A stretch of DNA of 64,000 nt from Rhodobacterales bacterium LSUCC0031 (GCA_015689735.1 WVSP01000001.1:608001-672000); one strand, 5' to 3'. Positions 9,415 to 18,823 are shown, counted from the stretch's first letter. The notes: generated from the sequence alone by a model not told the origin. Translations and numbers: made by a program.

Positions 9415-9681
9415 TCAATGCATATGCGGGTCGAAGGGCCAGGGCCGCTCCGAGATTGTGAAGGTCACGCCGCCCATGGTGATCAGGTCCGGGGCGGCGG
9501 TGGGTTCGGCTTGGGCGAGGTGGGTGAACATCGCGAGCAGGAAAAGCCCCGCACCCAAAAGATGCAGCGCCGACCAGATGGCGCGCCGTTTGCCGACGCT
9601 CGGCCGATGACGGACCAGCACATGCTGGTGCGCCACGGCGCGCGCTTCGGGCAAGCTGACGGCAATCTGGTTCAGGCGCAT
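9415..9681 (-). CDS. small single-pass membrane protein between sucC and sucD
   Basis: 88 residues. A basic N-terminal part (1-33) precedes one hydrophobic helix (about 35-56, [20 protein letters not shown]), then a short tail ending PFDPHMH. The gene lies 17 nt after sucC and 11 nt before sucD on the same strand, so it is part of the operon. I do not recognise a domain. The frame is kept open and bounded by close ribosome-site spacing, which argues for a real gene. It may tether or regulate the enzyme at the membrane, but no direct evidence shows this. Confidence 0.6.
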   Translation of the reverse strand: MRLNQIAVSLPEARAVAHQHVLVRHRPSVGKRRAIWSALHLLGAGLFLLAMFTHLAQAEPTAAPDLITMGGVTFTISERPWPFDPHMH

Positions 9682-9698
9682 GCGCGGCGTGTCCCCGT

Positions 9699-10892
9699 TC
9701 AGCCCTTGACCGCTTTCACGATCTTTTCGGCCGCATCCGAAAGGTTGTCGGCGGCGATGACGTTCAGGCCGGAGGTATTAATGATCTCTTTGCCCTTTTC
9801 GACATTCGTCCCTTCGAGACGGACAACAAGCGGCACCTTGAGGCCCACTTCCTTGACGGCGGCGACCACGCCTTCGGCGATGATGTCGCAGCGCATGATG
9901 CCGCCGAAGATGTTGACCAAGATGCCCTTCACGTTCTGATCGGAGGTGATGATCTTAAAGGCCTCGGTCACCTTTTCGCGGGTGGCCGAGCCGCCGACAT
10001 CGAGGAAGTTGGCGGGCTCCGAGCCGTAGAGCTTGATAATGTCCATCGTGGCCATCGCAAGGCCCGCGCCGTTGACCATGCATCCGATTTCACCATCGAG
10101 GGCGATGTAGTTGAGGTCGTATTTGGAGGCGGCAAGCTCCTTGGGGTCTTCCTCGGTCTCGTCGCGGAGTGCGGCGATATCGGCATGGCGATAGACCGCG
10201 TTGCCGTCGAAGCCGAGCTTGGCGTCGAGCACCTTGAGCGAGCCTTCGTCGGTGACGATCAGCGGGTTGATTTCCAGCATCTCCATGTCCTTCTCGACGA
10301 AGGCTTTATAGAGAAGGCCCATCAGCGCCACGCATTCCTTGACCTGCTTGCCCTCGAGCCCGAGGGAATAGGCGATGCGGCGGCCATGATAGGGCTGGTA
10401 GCCGGTGGCGGGATCGACCGAGAAGGAGAGAATCTTTTCGGGGCTATGCGCCGCGACCTCTTCGATGTCCATGCCGCCCTCGGTGGAGCAGACAAACGAG
10501 ATGCGGCTTGTCTGGCGATCGACGAGGAGGGCGAGATACAGCTCGCGCTCGATGCCCGAGCCATCTTCGATATAGATGCGGTTGACCTGCTTGCCGGCCG
10601 GGCCGGTCTGGTGGGTCACCAGCGTGCGGCCGAGCATTTTCTTGGCTTCCTCGGCGGCTTCCTCGACGGATTTGGCAAGGCGCACGCCGCCCTTTTCGCC
10701 GGCATCGGCTTCCTTGAATTTGCCTTTGCCGCGGCCGCCGGCATGGATCTGTGCCTTGACGACCCAAAGCGGGCCGTCCAGCTCGCCCGCTGCGGTTTTG
10801 GCATCTTCTGCCTTGAGAACCACGCGGCCATCGCTGACCGGTGCGCCGTATTGCCGAAGAAGCGCTTTCGCCTGGTATTCATGAATGTTCAT
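9699..10892 (-). CDS. sucC: succinyl-CoA synthetase, beta subunit (ADP-forming)
   Basis: 397 residues, the usual length. ATP-grasp N-terminus [19 protein letters not shown], the [19 protein letters not shown] nucleotide region, and the C-terminal succinyl-CoA-ligase part with [13 protein letters not shown] and IFGGIMRCD. The start at 10892 is the conserved MNIHEYQ; an open frame runs back to 11000 but is non-conserved. It is the first gene of the sucC-orf-sucD-odhA-odhB group. The 182-bp region in front holds two TGTGATCACA sites and a hairpin. Confidence 0.97.
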   Translation of the reverse strand: MNIHEYQAKALLRQYGAPVSDGRVVLKAEDAKTAAGELDGPLWVVKAQIHAGGRGKGKFKEADAGEKGGVRLAKSVEEAAEEAKKMLGRTLVTHQTGPAGKQVNRIYIEDGSGIERELYLALLVDRQTSRISFVCSTEGGMDIEEVAAHSPEKILSFSVDPATGYQPYHGRRIAYSLGLEGKQVKECVALMGLLYKAFVEKDMEMLEINPLIVTDEGSLKVLDAKLGFDGNAVYRHADIAALRDETEEDPKELAASKYDLNYIALDGEIGCMVNGAGLAMATMDIIKLYGSEPANFLDVGGSATREKVTEAFKIITSDQNVKGILVNIFGGIMRCDIIAEGVVAAVKEVGLKVPLVVRLEGTNVEKGKEIINTSGLNVIAADNLSDAAEKIVKAVKG

Positions 10893-10959
10893 GAAACTGT
10901 CCCGTCGTTGGTGGTGTTTGGCAGGGCATAAACACAACCAAGGGTCGCATGTGAACGCA

Positions 10960-10992
10960 TTTTTCGCGGCAATGCGGTCATTTCGCGAAAAA
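10960..10992. promoter_or_regulatory. inverted repeat in the sucC leader
   Basis: TTTTTCGCG (10960-10968) and CGCGAAAAA (10984-10992) pair across 15 nt, between the TGTGATCACA sites and sucC. It may be a second operator or a leader hairpin. Confidence 0.35.
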
Positions 10993-11001
10993 ACCGACAT
11001 T

Positions 11002-11032
11002 TGTGATCACAGCCAGAAAAAGTGTGATCACA
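11002..11032. promoter_or_regulatory. paired TGTGATCACA operators upstream of sucC
   Basis: Two exact 10-bp palindromes at 11002-11011 and 11023-11032, with starts 21 bp apart (two helical turns), about 110 bp upstream of sucC. The same pair with the same spacing lies upstream of sdhC (17879-17909). The TTGTGATCACA form fits the TNGT-N4-ACNA pattern bound by many FadR-type GntR proteins. In Rhodobacter sphaeroides a GntR protein (AkgR) is reported to activate TCA-cycle genes; whether it or a relative acts here is not shown by the sequence. Confidence 0.75.
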
Positions 11033-11074
11033 AGTTGAGCTTGCAAACGGTATGCAATGGTATGCGGCGACGAC

Positions 11075-12307
11075 TCAGCCTGTCGCGCGCTGTGCGATCT
11101 GCACCATCAGCCGTGTGGCAAGGGCCATATCCTGCACCGAGACATATTCCAGCGGGCCATGCACATTCTGCATCCCGGTGAAAAGGTTGGGGCAAGGCAC
11201 CCCCATTTCGGTGAGGCGCGAGCCATCGGTGCCGCCACGGATCACCGCTTCGATCGGGGTCTGGCCCAGATCACGCAGCGCCTCGCGGGCGAGATCGACG
11301 GGGGTCATTTCGTTCTCGAGCCAGTAGCGCATGTTGCGGTATTGCGGCGTGATCTCGACATCGATCCGGGCGCGCGGTTCGGTCGCCGCGATGGCGGCAC
11401 AGACTTGGCGGACCAAATCGCCCTTTGCGGCCAAGCCGTCACGTTCGAAATCGCGCAAGATCAGGCGCAGCACCATCTGGTCGGCGCTGCCTTTCATATC
11501 GACGGCATGGATAAAACCTTGGCGACCTGCGGTGGTTTCAGGTGTCATGGTCGCCTGTGGGAGCGTTTCGACGATCCGCGCAGCGAGGTGGATGGCGTTC
11601 ACGAGCTTGCCTGTCGCCTCGCCGGGATGGATCGACACGCCGGTGACCGTGATCACGGCGAAATCGGCAGAGAAGGTTTCATAGACAATCTCGCCTGCAT
11701 CGCCACCGTCGAAAGTATAGGCGAAATCGACGCCCAGATAGACGGGAAGCTTGGGATCGACACCGCGCCCGATCTCTTCGTCGGGGGTGAAGGCGATGCG
11801 GATATCGGGGCGCGGCAGGTCGGGGTTGGCTAGCAGATGGCGCGCGGCGGTCATGATGATGGCGATGCCCGCCTTGTCATCGGCGCCCAAGAGCGTGGTG
11901 CCGGAGGCGGTGACGATATCTTCGCCGATCTTGGTGGCGAGATAGGGGAAATCATCAGGTGTCAGCGTCAGCTCGGGTGCGTCAGGAAAGCTGATCGCGC
12001 CGCCGTTATAGCCACGGATCACGCGGGGTTTGACGCCCGAGGCGTTGAACTGCGGGGCGGTATCGACATGGGCGAGAAAACCGATGGTGGGGCCGGGGCG
12101 GTTGCCGGGAATGGTGGCGATGACGGTGCCGTAGGGGGTTTTGGTGACATCCGCCGCGCCGATCTCGGTCAGTTCAGCCACCATCAGGTCGAGCATCGCG
12201 TGCTGGATCGCGGTCGAGGGCTGGGCGGGGCTGTCCATGTCTGATTGGCTGTCGATAGCGGCGTAGCGGACAAGCCGTTCTTCCAGTTCACTGTCGAAAT
12301 CGCGCAT
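11075..12307 (-). CDS. pepT: peptidase T (M20 aminotripeptidase)
   Basis: 410 residues. Cytosolic zinc enzyme that removes the N-terminal residue of tripeptides. Metal and catalytic motifs: FLAHVDTAP (His80, Asp82), GADDKAG (Asp143), FTPDEEIGRG (Glu177/178) and a late FTGMQNVHGPLEY. The start MRDFDSELEERL is chosen; the open frame further upstream runs through the hairpin cluster and into the methyltransferase gene and is not coding. The gene lies between mdh and sucC, which are close neighbours in Rhodobacter sphaeroides. Confidence 0.93.
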   Translation of the reverse strand: MRDFDSELEERLVRYAAIDSQSDMDSPAQPSTAIQHAMLDLMVAELTEIGAADVTKTPYGTVIATIPGNRPGPTIGFLAHVDTAPQFNASGVKPRVIRGYNGGAISFPDAPELTLTPDDFPYLATKIGEDIVTASGTTLLGADDKAGIAIIMTAARHLLANPDLPRPDIRIAFTPDEEIGRGVDPKLPVYLGVDFAYTFDGGDAGEIVYETFSADFAVITVTGVSIHPGEATGKLVNAIHLAARIVETLPQATMTPETTAGRQGFIHAVDMKGSADQMVLRLILRDFERDGLAAKGDLVRQVCAAIAATEPRARIDVEITPQYRNMRYWLENEMTPVDLAREALRDLGQTPIEAVIRGGTDGSRLTEMGVPCPNLFTGMQNVHGPLEYVSVQDMALATRLMVQIAQRATG

Positions 12308-12369
12308 GGGCTTTCTCCTGTCGGACAGGGCGATGAGGACGCGCGCGCGGCTGCTTGTCAACGGGGGGC

Positions 12370-12437
12370 GGAAAACTCCAGTTTTCCGCGCGGGAAATCT
12401 CGAGATTTCCTGTGCGTTTTCCGTAAGGAAAACGCAC
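12370..12437. repeat. three tandem AT-rich hairpins after the methyltransferase gene
   Basis: Three perfect stems follow one another: GGAAAACT/AGTTTTCC (12370-12387, 2-nt loop), GGAAATCTC/GAGATTTCC (12393-12410, no loop) and GTGCGTTTTCC/GGAAAACGCAC (12412-12437, GTAA loop). They begin 3 nt past the stop of the minus-strand methyltransferase and resemble the CGTACG-centred palindromes after sdhB and near 48460. A terminator or mRNA-stabilising role is inferred. Confidence 0.7.
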
Positions 12438-12440
12438 ACC

Positions 12441-13100
12441 TTACCCCTGCCAGAGCACTTGGCCGCGCGGCAGGCGGTCGGGCTGTCGGGTGAGGCACAG
12501 CCCCGCGTCTTGCGCCATCGCCAAAAGGGCGGCCTCGCGCATGTGATAGGGCGGGCGGTCGGGATGGGTGACGACACCATCGGGTTGGCGCAGGCTTTGG
12601 CCCGCCTGTCCCTCGGGGGCGAGGAAGACGGTGAACAAGAAGACGCGCGGCGCGGGCCAGCGGCGGGCGATTTGCGCCAGCGCATGGGCGGTCTGTTCAG
12701 GCGGCAGGTGCGTGAAGACGCCAAAGGCGATCAGGTAATCCATGTGATCGGGTAGGTCCGGAAAGGCGAAATCCGCATCTTCGACCAGATGATCAGCAGG
12801 CAGGCGGTCGGGGTCGGGTAGTTCGACGGCGCGGCCCCTCAGCATCAGGGGGCGGCTTGCGTCGGTGGCCCAGTAATGGCCGGGATCGAGATACGACACG
12901 GCCTTGCAGCCAAGCCGCAACGACCCCGCGCCGATATCGAGAAGCTGGTGGTGGGGCTGCATCCCGTGCGCTTGCAAAAGCGCCAGTTGCAGGCGGCCTA
13001 TTTCCTCCCAGCGGCCGCCGACGACGTCGCGGTGGCGGCCCTCGGCCAAGGCACGGTCGTAGAAGCCGGGGACAACATAGGGGGAGGTGGGGCGCCTCAT
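12441..13100 (-). CDS. class I SAM-dependent methyltransferase
   Basis: 219 residues. Motif I is QLLDIGAGSLRLGC (near residues 52-65), followed by an acidic motif ATDAS and a VFTHLP segment, the normal order of a Rossmann methyltransferase. The substrate is unknown. It lies 55 bp after mdh on the same strand, but a strong hairpin (13118-13147) separates them. The downstream end is marked by three hairpins. Confidence 0.8.
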   Translation of the reverse strand: MRRPTSPYVVPGFYDRALAEGRHRDVVGGRWEEIGRLQLALLQAHGMQPHHQLLDIGAGSLRLGCKAVSYLDPGHYWATDASRPLMLRGRAVELPDPDRLPADHLVEDADFAFPDLPDHMDYLIAFGVFTHLPPEQTAHALAQIARRWPAPRVFLFTVFLAPEGQAGQSLRQPDGVVTHPDRPPYHMREAALLAMAQDAGLCLTRQPDRLPRGQVLWQG

Positions 13101-13117
13101 CGCGCGCAGCCGGGAAT

Positions 13118-13147
13118 GCGGCGGCCCAACTCTGGTCGGGCCGCCGC
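13118..13147. terminator. GC-rich hairpin after mdh
   Basis: A perfect 10-bp stem, GCGGCGGCCC (13118-13127) and GGGCCGCCGC (13138-13147), with a 10-nt loop, 9 nt beyond the mdh stop. No T-run is visible, so it is either a weak terminator or a 3'-end stabiliser. Confidence 0.5.
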
Positions 13148-13155
13148 GAAAGGCA

Positions 13156-14214
<1,059 letters not shown>

Positions 14215-14275
14215 TCACCGAGAAACGACCACGCAACAAGGGCAAACCCCTGAGAAAATTGGGAAAGGGTGATCC

Positions 14276-15028
14276 GTGCTGGAAGGGTGGATGTTCGGGC
14301 TTGCCGCGCTGGGCGCAATGCTGGCGGGCATATCGAAGGGTGGCTTTGGTGGATCTCTGGGATTCGCGGGGTCAGCGATTCTGGCGGTGGTGGTCGAGCC
14401 GGGTGTGGCGCTTGCCTTGATGCTGCCGGTGCTGATGGCGATCGATGTGGCGGCGGTGCGCGCCTATTGGGGGCGCTGGGACAGGCCATCGGCTGGCGCG
14501 ATCCTGACCGGGGCGGTGCCGGGGCTGATCCTTGGGGCGGTGTTGTTCAAGCTTGTCTCGGCCGACGCGATCCGGGTGCTGATCGGGGTGGTGGCGGTGG
14601 GCTTTCCGCTATTTCGCATCGCGCTGGCGCGCGGGTTGATCGCGCCACGGCCCACGGGGTTTGATCGGCGCAAGGGCTGGATCGCGGGCATGGGCGTGGG
14701 GTTCACCAGTTTTGTCGCCCATGCAGGCGGGCCGCCCTTCGCGGTCTTCATGCTGGGCCAAGGCGGCATCGACAAGACGCGTTACCATGCGACATCGGTC
14801 ATCGTCTTTTGGGTCGTCAATGCGCTGAAAGCCGCGCTTTACACGATGCTCGGCCTGTTTTCATGGCAGCTTTTGGGGTGGAGTGCCGCGCTGATCCCCT
14901 TCGCGATGATCGGTACGCTGATCGGGGTCAAAGCGCATAAGCTGATCCCTGAGCGCGTGTTTTTCATGGTGGCCTATACGGCGTTGATGCTGACGGGGTT
15001 GAAGCTGTTGTGGGATGGCTTGCTTTAG
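14276..15028 (+). CDS. TauE/SafE family sulfite/anion exporter
   Basis: 250 residues with about eight hydrophobic segments, including an N-terminal ISKGGFGGSLGFAGSAIL and a repeated KGWIAGMGVGFTSFVAHAGGPP, the two-repeat layout of TauE/SafE (DUF81) proteins. These export sulfite, sulfoacetate or related organic anions. The start is GTG 14276. Neighbouring genes give no sulfur context, so the substrate stays open. Confidence 0.88.
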   Translation: MLEGWMFGLAALGAMLAGISKGGFGGSLGFAGSAILAVVVEPGVALALMLPVLMAIDVAAVRAYWGRWDRPSAGAILTGAVPGLILGAVLFKLVSADAIRVLIGVVAVGFPLFRIALARGLIAPRPTGFDRRKGWIAGMGVGFTSFVAHAGGPPFAVFMLGQGGIDKTRYHATSVIVFWVVNALKAALYTMLGLFSWQLLGWSAALIPFAMIGTLIGVKAHKLIPERVFFMVAYTALMLTGLKLLWDGLL

Positions 15029-15171
15029 GCCGGGGTTGGGGTGTTTTATTTCGTTTCGCACTCTGCGTGCGACATATTTTTGCTGCGATGCGGCATGCTG
15101 TGCCTTGCCTTCGTGGGAAAGCTGTGGTCGGACAGGCCGAGAAGTGCTCCCCTGCCGCAAGGAGATGGCCG

Positions 15172-16053
15172 ATGGACCTGCGCGCCCGCCCTTACCGTTC
15201 TGTCCTGTATATCCCCGGATCGCGTGATCGCGCGCTTGATAAGGCGCGGGGCTTGGCCGTCGATGCGATCATCTTTGACCTCGAGGATGCGGTCAGCATC
15301 GAGGAAAAGGCCAATGCGCGCGACCTTTTGGCTGCGACGCTGACCCAAGGCGGCTATGGCGCAAGGGCGCAGATCGTGCGGATCAACGGATTGGATACAC
15401 CTTGGGGCGCGGATGATCTGGCCGCGATCGCGGCGATCGGGCCTGAAGCGATCCTTTTGCCCAAGGTGGGGGCGGCGGCAGATGTGGCGGCGGTGGCGGC
15501 CATGCTGGACACGATCCCGGCGGCCAAGGACACACAGCTTTGGGCGATGATGGAAACGCCCATCGGCGTCCTGAACGCTGCTGAGATTGCGCGCGCGCCG
15601 CGGATGGCGGGGTTCGTGATGGGAACCAATGATCTGGCCAAGGATCTGGGGTCGCGCACGCGGGGTGCGATGACAATGGCCTTGCAGCATTGCCTATTGG
15701 CGGCGCGCGCGGCGGGGATCATCTGTGTCGATGGGGTCTATAATGCATTCAAGGACGAGGAGGGCCTGGCCGCCGAGTGTGCCGAGGGGCGGGATTTCGG
15801 CTTTGACGGCAAGACGCTGATCCATCCGGCGCAGGTAGCAATTGCCAATGTGGCCTTCGCACCCTCGGCCGCAGAGGTCGAACTGGCAGAACGCCAGATC
15901 GCGGCCTATGAGGCGGCGCTGGCCGAAGGCCAAGGCGTGGCGGTCGTCGATGGCAAGATCGTGGAAAACCTGCATGTCGCAACGGCGCGTGCTACACTGG
16001 CCAAAGCCGCGGCAATCGCCGTGGCCGAACAAGCACATGGGGGTGCAGCGTAA
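15172..16053 (+). CDS. mcl2: (3S)-malyl-CoA thioesterase / CoA ester lyase-like
   Basis: 293 residues of the HpcH/HpaI (citrate-lyase beta) superfamily: YIPGSRDRALDKA, the metal region IIFDLEDAV, and WAMMETPIGVLNA. The location between mdh and mch matches the R. sphaeroides locus where Mcl2 was shown to hydrolyse (S)-malyl-CoA to malate in the ethylmalonyl-CoA pathway. The start at 15172 follows AAGGAG; the open frame back to 15010 overlaps the exporter gene and is not used. It overlaps the NnrU gene by one base (TAATG). The assignment rests on synteny plus family; a true malyl-CoA lyase is the alternative. Confidence 0.82.
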   Translation: MDLRARPYRSVLYIPGSRDRALDKARGLAVDAIIFDLEDAVSIEEKANARDLLAATLTQGGYGARAQIVRINGLDTPWGADDLAAIAAIGPEAILLPKVGAAADVAAVAAMLDTIPAAKDTQLWAMMETPIGVLNAAEIARAPRMAGFVMGTNDLAKDLGSRTRGAMTMALQHCLLAARAAGIICVDGVYNAFKDEEGLAAECAEGRDFGFDGKTLIHPAQVAIANVAFAPSAAEVELAERQIAAYEAALAEGQGVAVVDGKIVENLHVATARATLAKAAAIAVAEQAHGGAA

Positions 16054-16607
16054 TGGGTTATCTTCTTCTGATCATCGGGATCACGATGTTTGCAGGTGGG
16101 CATTGGGTGCGGCGGCTGGCACCTGCGCGCCGCGCGGCGTGGGGCGACAAGGGCAAGGGGATCTTGTCGCTGATCATGGTCTTGGGCGTGGTCGCGATGG
16201 TCATCGGCTACCGCAACGCGGGTTTCGCGAGTGTCTGGGTGCCGCCGGCCTTCATGACGCATATCGCCAACCTGTTGGTCTTGATCGGCGTTTGGTTCTA
16301 CGCGCTCAGCTTTATCAACGGCACCATGGCCGCGCGGGTGCGTCATAAGCAGTTGACGGGCGTCAAGGCTTGGGCGGTTGCGCATTTGCTGGTGAATGGC
16401 GATCTGGCTTCGATCATCTTGTTCGGCGGTCTGCTGGCTTGGGCGGTTGTGTCGGTGATCTTGATCAACCGCGCCAATCGCGCTTGGGATCGTCCGCAAA
16501 ATACAAGCCCGGCGAAGGATGCCATCGCCCTTGTCGTGGCGGTCGGCCTTTACGGTGTGGTGGCCTATATCCACACATGGCTTGGCTATTACCCTTTCCC
16601 GATGTGA
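16053..16607 (+). CDS. NnrU family membrane protein
   Basis: 184 residues with an N-terminal MGYLLLIIGITMFAGGHWVRR and a multi-helix layout, including the conserved RHKQLTGVKAWAVAHLLVNGDLAS. NnrU proteins were first linked to nitric-oxide metabolism in Rhodobacter, but the family is wider and its job is unclear; here no denitrification genes are nearby. It starts inside the stop of mcl2, so the two are translationally coupled, and precedes DUF1737 and mch. Confidence 0.85.
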   Translation: MGYLLLIIGITMFAGGHWVRRLAPARRAAWGDKGKGILSLIMVLGVVAMVIGYRNAGFASVWVPPAFMTHIANLLVLIGVWFYALSFINGTMAARVRHKQLTGVKAWAVAHLLVNGDLASIILFGGLLAWAVVSVILINRANRAWDRPQNTSPAKDAIALVVAVGLYGVVAYIHTWLGYYPFPM

Positions 16608-16614
16608 GGCTGGG

Positions 16615-16818
16615 ATGAAGATCTATCGTTTGCTGACCGAAGATGACACCTCGGCCTTTTGCCACAAGGTGTCGGAGGCCTTGTCGAAGGGCTGGGTGCT
16701 GCATGGCGACCCGGTGATGTCGTTTGATGCCGCGCGCGGTGTGATGCGCTGCGGTCAGGCCGTGACCAAGGAGATCGACACCCCCTATAGCCCCGAGATG
16801 AAGCTGGGGGCGCAATAG
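16615..16818 (+). CDS. DUF1737 domain protein
   Basis: 67 residues beginning MKIYRLLTEDDTSAFCHKV and containing LSKGWVLHGDP, the core of the small DUF1737 family (unknown function). Its start lies 7 nt past the nnrU stop, and mch begins 1 nt after its own stop, so it is an integral part of the mcl2-nnrU-mch operon. Confidence 0.85.
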   Translation: MKIYRLLTEDDTSAFCHKVSEALSKGWVLHGDPVMSFDAARGVMRCGQAVTKEIDTPYSPEMKLGAQ

Positions 16819-16819
16819 C

Positions 16820-17860
16820 ATGGCCGGGGCCAAGACCAATAAGGGCCGTTTCTTCGAGGATTACCGGCTGGGCGAGGTGATTGCGCATGCCGTGCCGCGC
16901 ACGGTGTCGGGGGGCGAGCGCGCGCTTTATCACGCGCTTTACCCCGCGCGCGGGGCGCTGCATTCCTCGGATGAATTTGCGCGCGCTTGTGGGCTGGCGG
17001 CCAGTCCGATGGATGATCTGATCGCTTTCCACACGGTCTTTGGCAAGACGGTGCCTGATATCTCGCTCAACGCGGTGGCCAATCTCGGCTATGCGGAGGG
17101 CCGGTTTCATGCGCCGGTCTGGCCCGGCGATACCTTGACCGCGCGCTCGACCGTGATCGGGCTGAAGGAGAATTCCAACGGCAAGACCGGGGTGGTTTAT
17201 GTCCGCAGCGAAGGGCGCAACCAGCATGGGGCCTTGGTGCTGGAGTATGTGCGCTGGGTGATGGTCCGCAAACGCGATGTGGCGGCCCCCGCGCCTGATC
17301 CGGTGGTGCCGGACCTGGCAAAGGTCGTCGATCCGGCGGCGCTGGTCATCCCGGCGGGTCTGGATTTCACGGGCTATGATTTCGCCCAAGCGGGTGAGCC
17401 GCACCGCATGGGCGATTATACGGTGGGCGAGGTGATCGACCATGTTGATGGTGTCACCGTCGAGGATGCCGAGCACATGATGGCCACGCGGCTGTGGCAG
17501 AACACCGCCAAGACCCATTTCGACGGGACATTGCGCGAGGATGGGCGGCGGTTGATCTATGGCGGGCATGTCATGTCGCTGGCGCGGGCGCTGAGCTTCA
17601 ACGGGCTGGCCAATGCGCAGATGATCGTGGCGATCAATGGCGGCGCCCATGCCAACCCCTGTTTCGCGGGCGACACTGTCAGGGCATGGTCCGAGGTGCT
17701 GGATATGGCCCCCATATCCGCCCCCGGTGTGGGGGCGATGCGGCTGCGGCTGGTGGCGGTGAACGAGGCCGGACAGGCAGGTGCGCTGCGCGATGGGGCG
17801 GGGAAATACCACGCGCATGTCTTGCTTGATCTTGACTATTGGGTGTTGATTCCATTGTGA
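16820..17860 (+). CDS. mch: mesaconyl-CoA hydratase (double MaoC-like)
   Basis: 346 residues. Two hot-dog MaoC-like halves: residues about 10-160 (FFEDYRLGEVIAHAVPRTVSGGE, then FHAPVWPGDTLTARSTVIG) and about 190-340 (GDYTVGEVIDHVDGVTVEDAEHM, then CFAGDTVRAWSEVLDMA). It interconverts mesaconyl-CoA and beta-methylmalyl-CoA in the ethylmalonyl-CoA pathway. Length, architecture and the spot just before sdhC match the characterised R. sphaeroides enzyme. Its stop codon overlaps a TGTGATC half-site of the sdhC control region. Confidence 0.88.
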   Translation: MAGAKTNKGRFFEDYRLGEVIAHAVPRTVSGGERALYHALYPARGALHSSDEFARACGLAASPMDDLIAFHTVFGKTVPDISLNAVANLGYAEGRFHAPVWPGDTLTARSTVIGLKENSNGKTGVVYVRSEGRNQHGALVLEYVRWVMVRKRDVAAPAPDPVVPDLAKVVDPAALVIPAGLDFTGYDFAQAGEPHRMGDYTVGEVIDHVDGVTVEDAEHMMATRLWQNTAKTHFDGTLREDGRRLIYGGHVMSLARALSFNGLANAQMIVAINGGAHANPCFAGDTVRAWSEVLDMAPISAPGVGAMRLRLVAVNEAGQAGALRDGAGKYHAHVLLDLDYWVLIPL

Positions 17861-17878
17861 TCGCTTACATTCAGGATA

Positions 17879-17909
17879 TGTGATCACATGGTTGAAAACT
17901 GTGATCACA
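17879..17909. promoter_or_regulatory. paired TGTGATCACA operators upstream of sdhC
   Basis: Exact palindromes at 17879-17888 and 17900-17909, with starts 21 bp apart, the same geometry as upstream of sucC. A third, imperfect copy (TGTGATCGCT, 17856-17865) overlaps the mch stop. The pair lies about 140 bp upstream of sdhC, far enough for an activator or an upstream promoter. The rest of the 186-bp gap shows no clear -35/-10 pair. Confidence 0.75.
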
Positions 17910-18046
17910 TACGCGCGATCTGCGGCGTTACGCCCCAATCGGGTGTGCGAAATGCCCGATCGTTGCAGGTGACAGTGACGTAAAACGCGCTATTGATGCA
18001 TGTGACAACCGCCAGACCTTTGAGCGACAACGGAAGGGCCCAAGCC

Positions 18047-18430
18047 ATGGCCGATGTGAACCGGGGAAATCGACCGCTTTCCCCCCATCTGACGATCTAT
18101 CGTCCGCAACTGAACTCCATCACCTCGATCTTTGTGCGGATCACCGGCAACGGGTTGATCGTCGGCGCGATTGGTGTGGTCTGGTGGCTGATGGCCGCTG
18201 CCAGCGGCGGGGCCTATTACAGCGTGATCGACGGGCTGATCACCTCGGTCTTGGGCGATATCGTGATGGCGCTGTCGGTGCTGGCGCTTTGGTATCATGC
18301 GCTGGGCGGTGTGCGGCACCTGATCTGGGATACGGGCCGTGGTCTTGATGTGAAGAGCGCTGATCAGCTTGGCTGGGCGATGATCATCGGTTCGGTCGTG
18401 CTGACCGCGCTGACCTTGGTCGCGATCTGA
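18047..18430 (+). CDS. sdhC: succinate dehydrogenase cytochrome b556 subunit
   Basis: 127 residues, three membrane helices. Family motifs: NRPLSPHLTIYRPQL at the N-terminus and LWYHALGGVRHLIWDTG in the second helix, whose His is the haem b ligand. The start MADVNRGNRPLSP at 18047 is preferred over ATG 17993. First gene of sdhC-sdhD-sdhA-orf-sdhB. Confidence 0.95.
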   Translation: MADVNRGNRPLSPHLTIYRPQLNSITSIFVRITGNGLIVGAIGVVWWLMAAASGGAYYSVIDGLITSVLGDIVMALSVLALWYHALGGVRHLIWDTGRGLDVKSADQLGWAMIIGSVVLTALTLVAI

Positions 18431-18443
18431 GGGGGGGGGCGAC

Positions 18444-18815
18444 ATGGCCTATGTAACCGACCGCAAGCGCGTGACGGGGCTTGGTTCCGCGAAATCTGGC
18501 ACAGCGCATCATTGGACGATGACCGTGACCTCGGTCGCGCTGTTGATTTTGACGCCGTTTTTCCTTGGGATCATCGGCGGGCTTTTGGGCCAGCCGCATG
18601 AGGCGGTGGTGGCCAGCCTGTCGCGGCCCATGCCTGCGCTGATCGTGGCGGCCTATCTGGTCGTCGGCATGCATCACATGCGCTTGGGCATGCAGGTATT
18701 GATCGAGGATTACACGCGCGGCCTGAGCCGCAAGCTCGGGCTGATTGCCACGACGATCCTGTGCTATGGGCTTGCCGCGGGCGGGCTGGTAGCGCTGGCG
18801 CAGATTGCACTGTGA
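18444..18815 (+). CDS. sdhD: succinate dehydrogenase membrane anchor subunit
   Basis: 123 residues with three hydrophobic helices and the conserved [15 protein letters not shown] segment near the quinone/haem site. The ribosome site is a run of nine G (18431-18439) directly after the sdhC stop; such a run could slip in replication and alter SdhD output. Confidence 0.94.
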   Translation: MAYVTDRKRVTGLGSAKSGTAHHWTMTVTSVALLILTPFFLGIIGGLLGQPHEAVVASLSRPMPALIVAAYLVVGMHHMRLGMQVLIEDYTRGLSRKLGLIATTILCYGLAAGGLVALAQIAL

Positions 18816-18823
18816 GGATGCAG

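Noticed and set aside
17856-17909. TGTGATCACA read as a CRP/FNR site
   Set aside because: CRP/FNR half-sites are spaced by 4-6 bases (TGTGA-N6-TCACA, TTGAT-N4-ATCAA); here the halves abut, so the classical factor does not fit.
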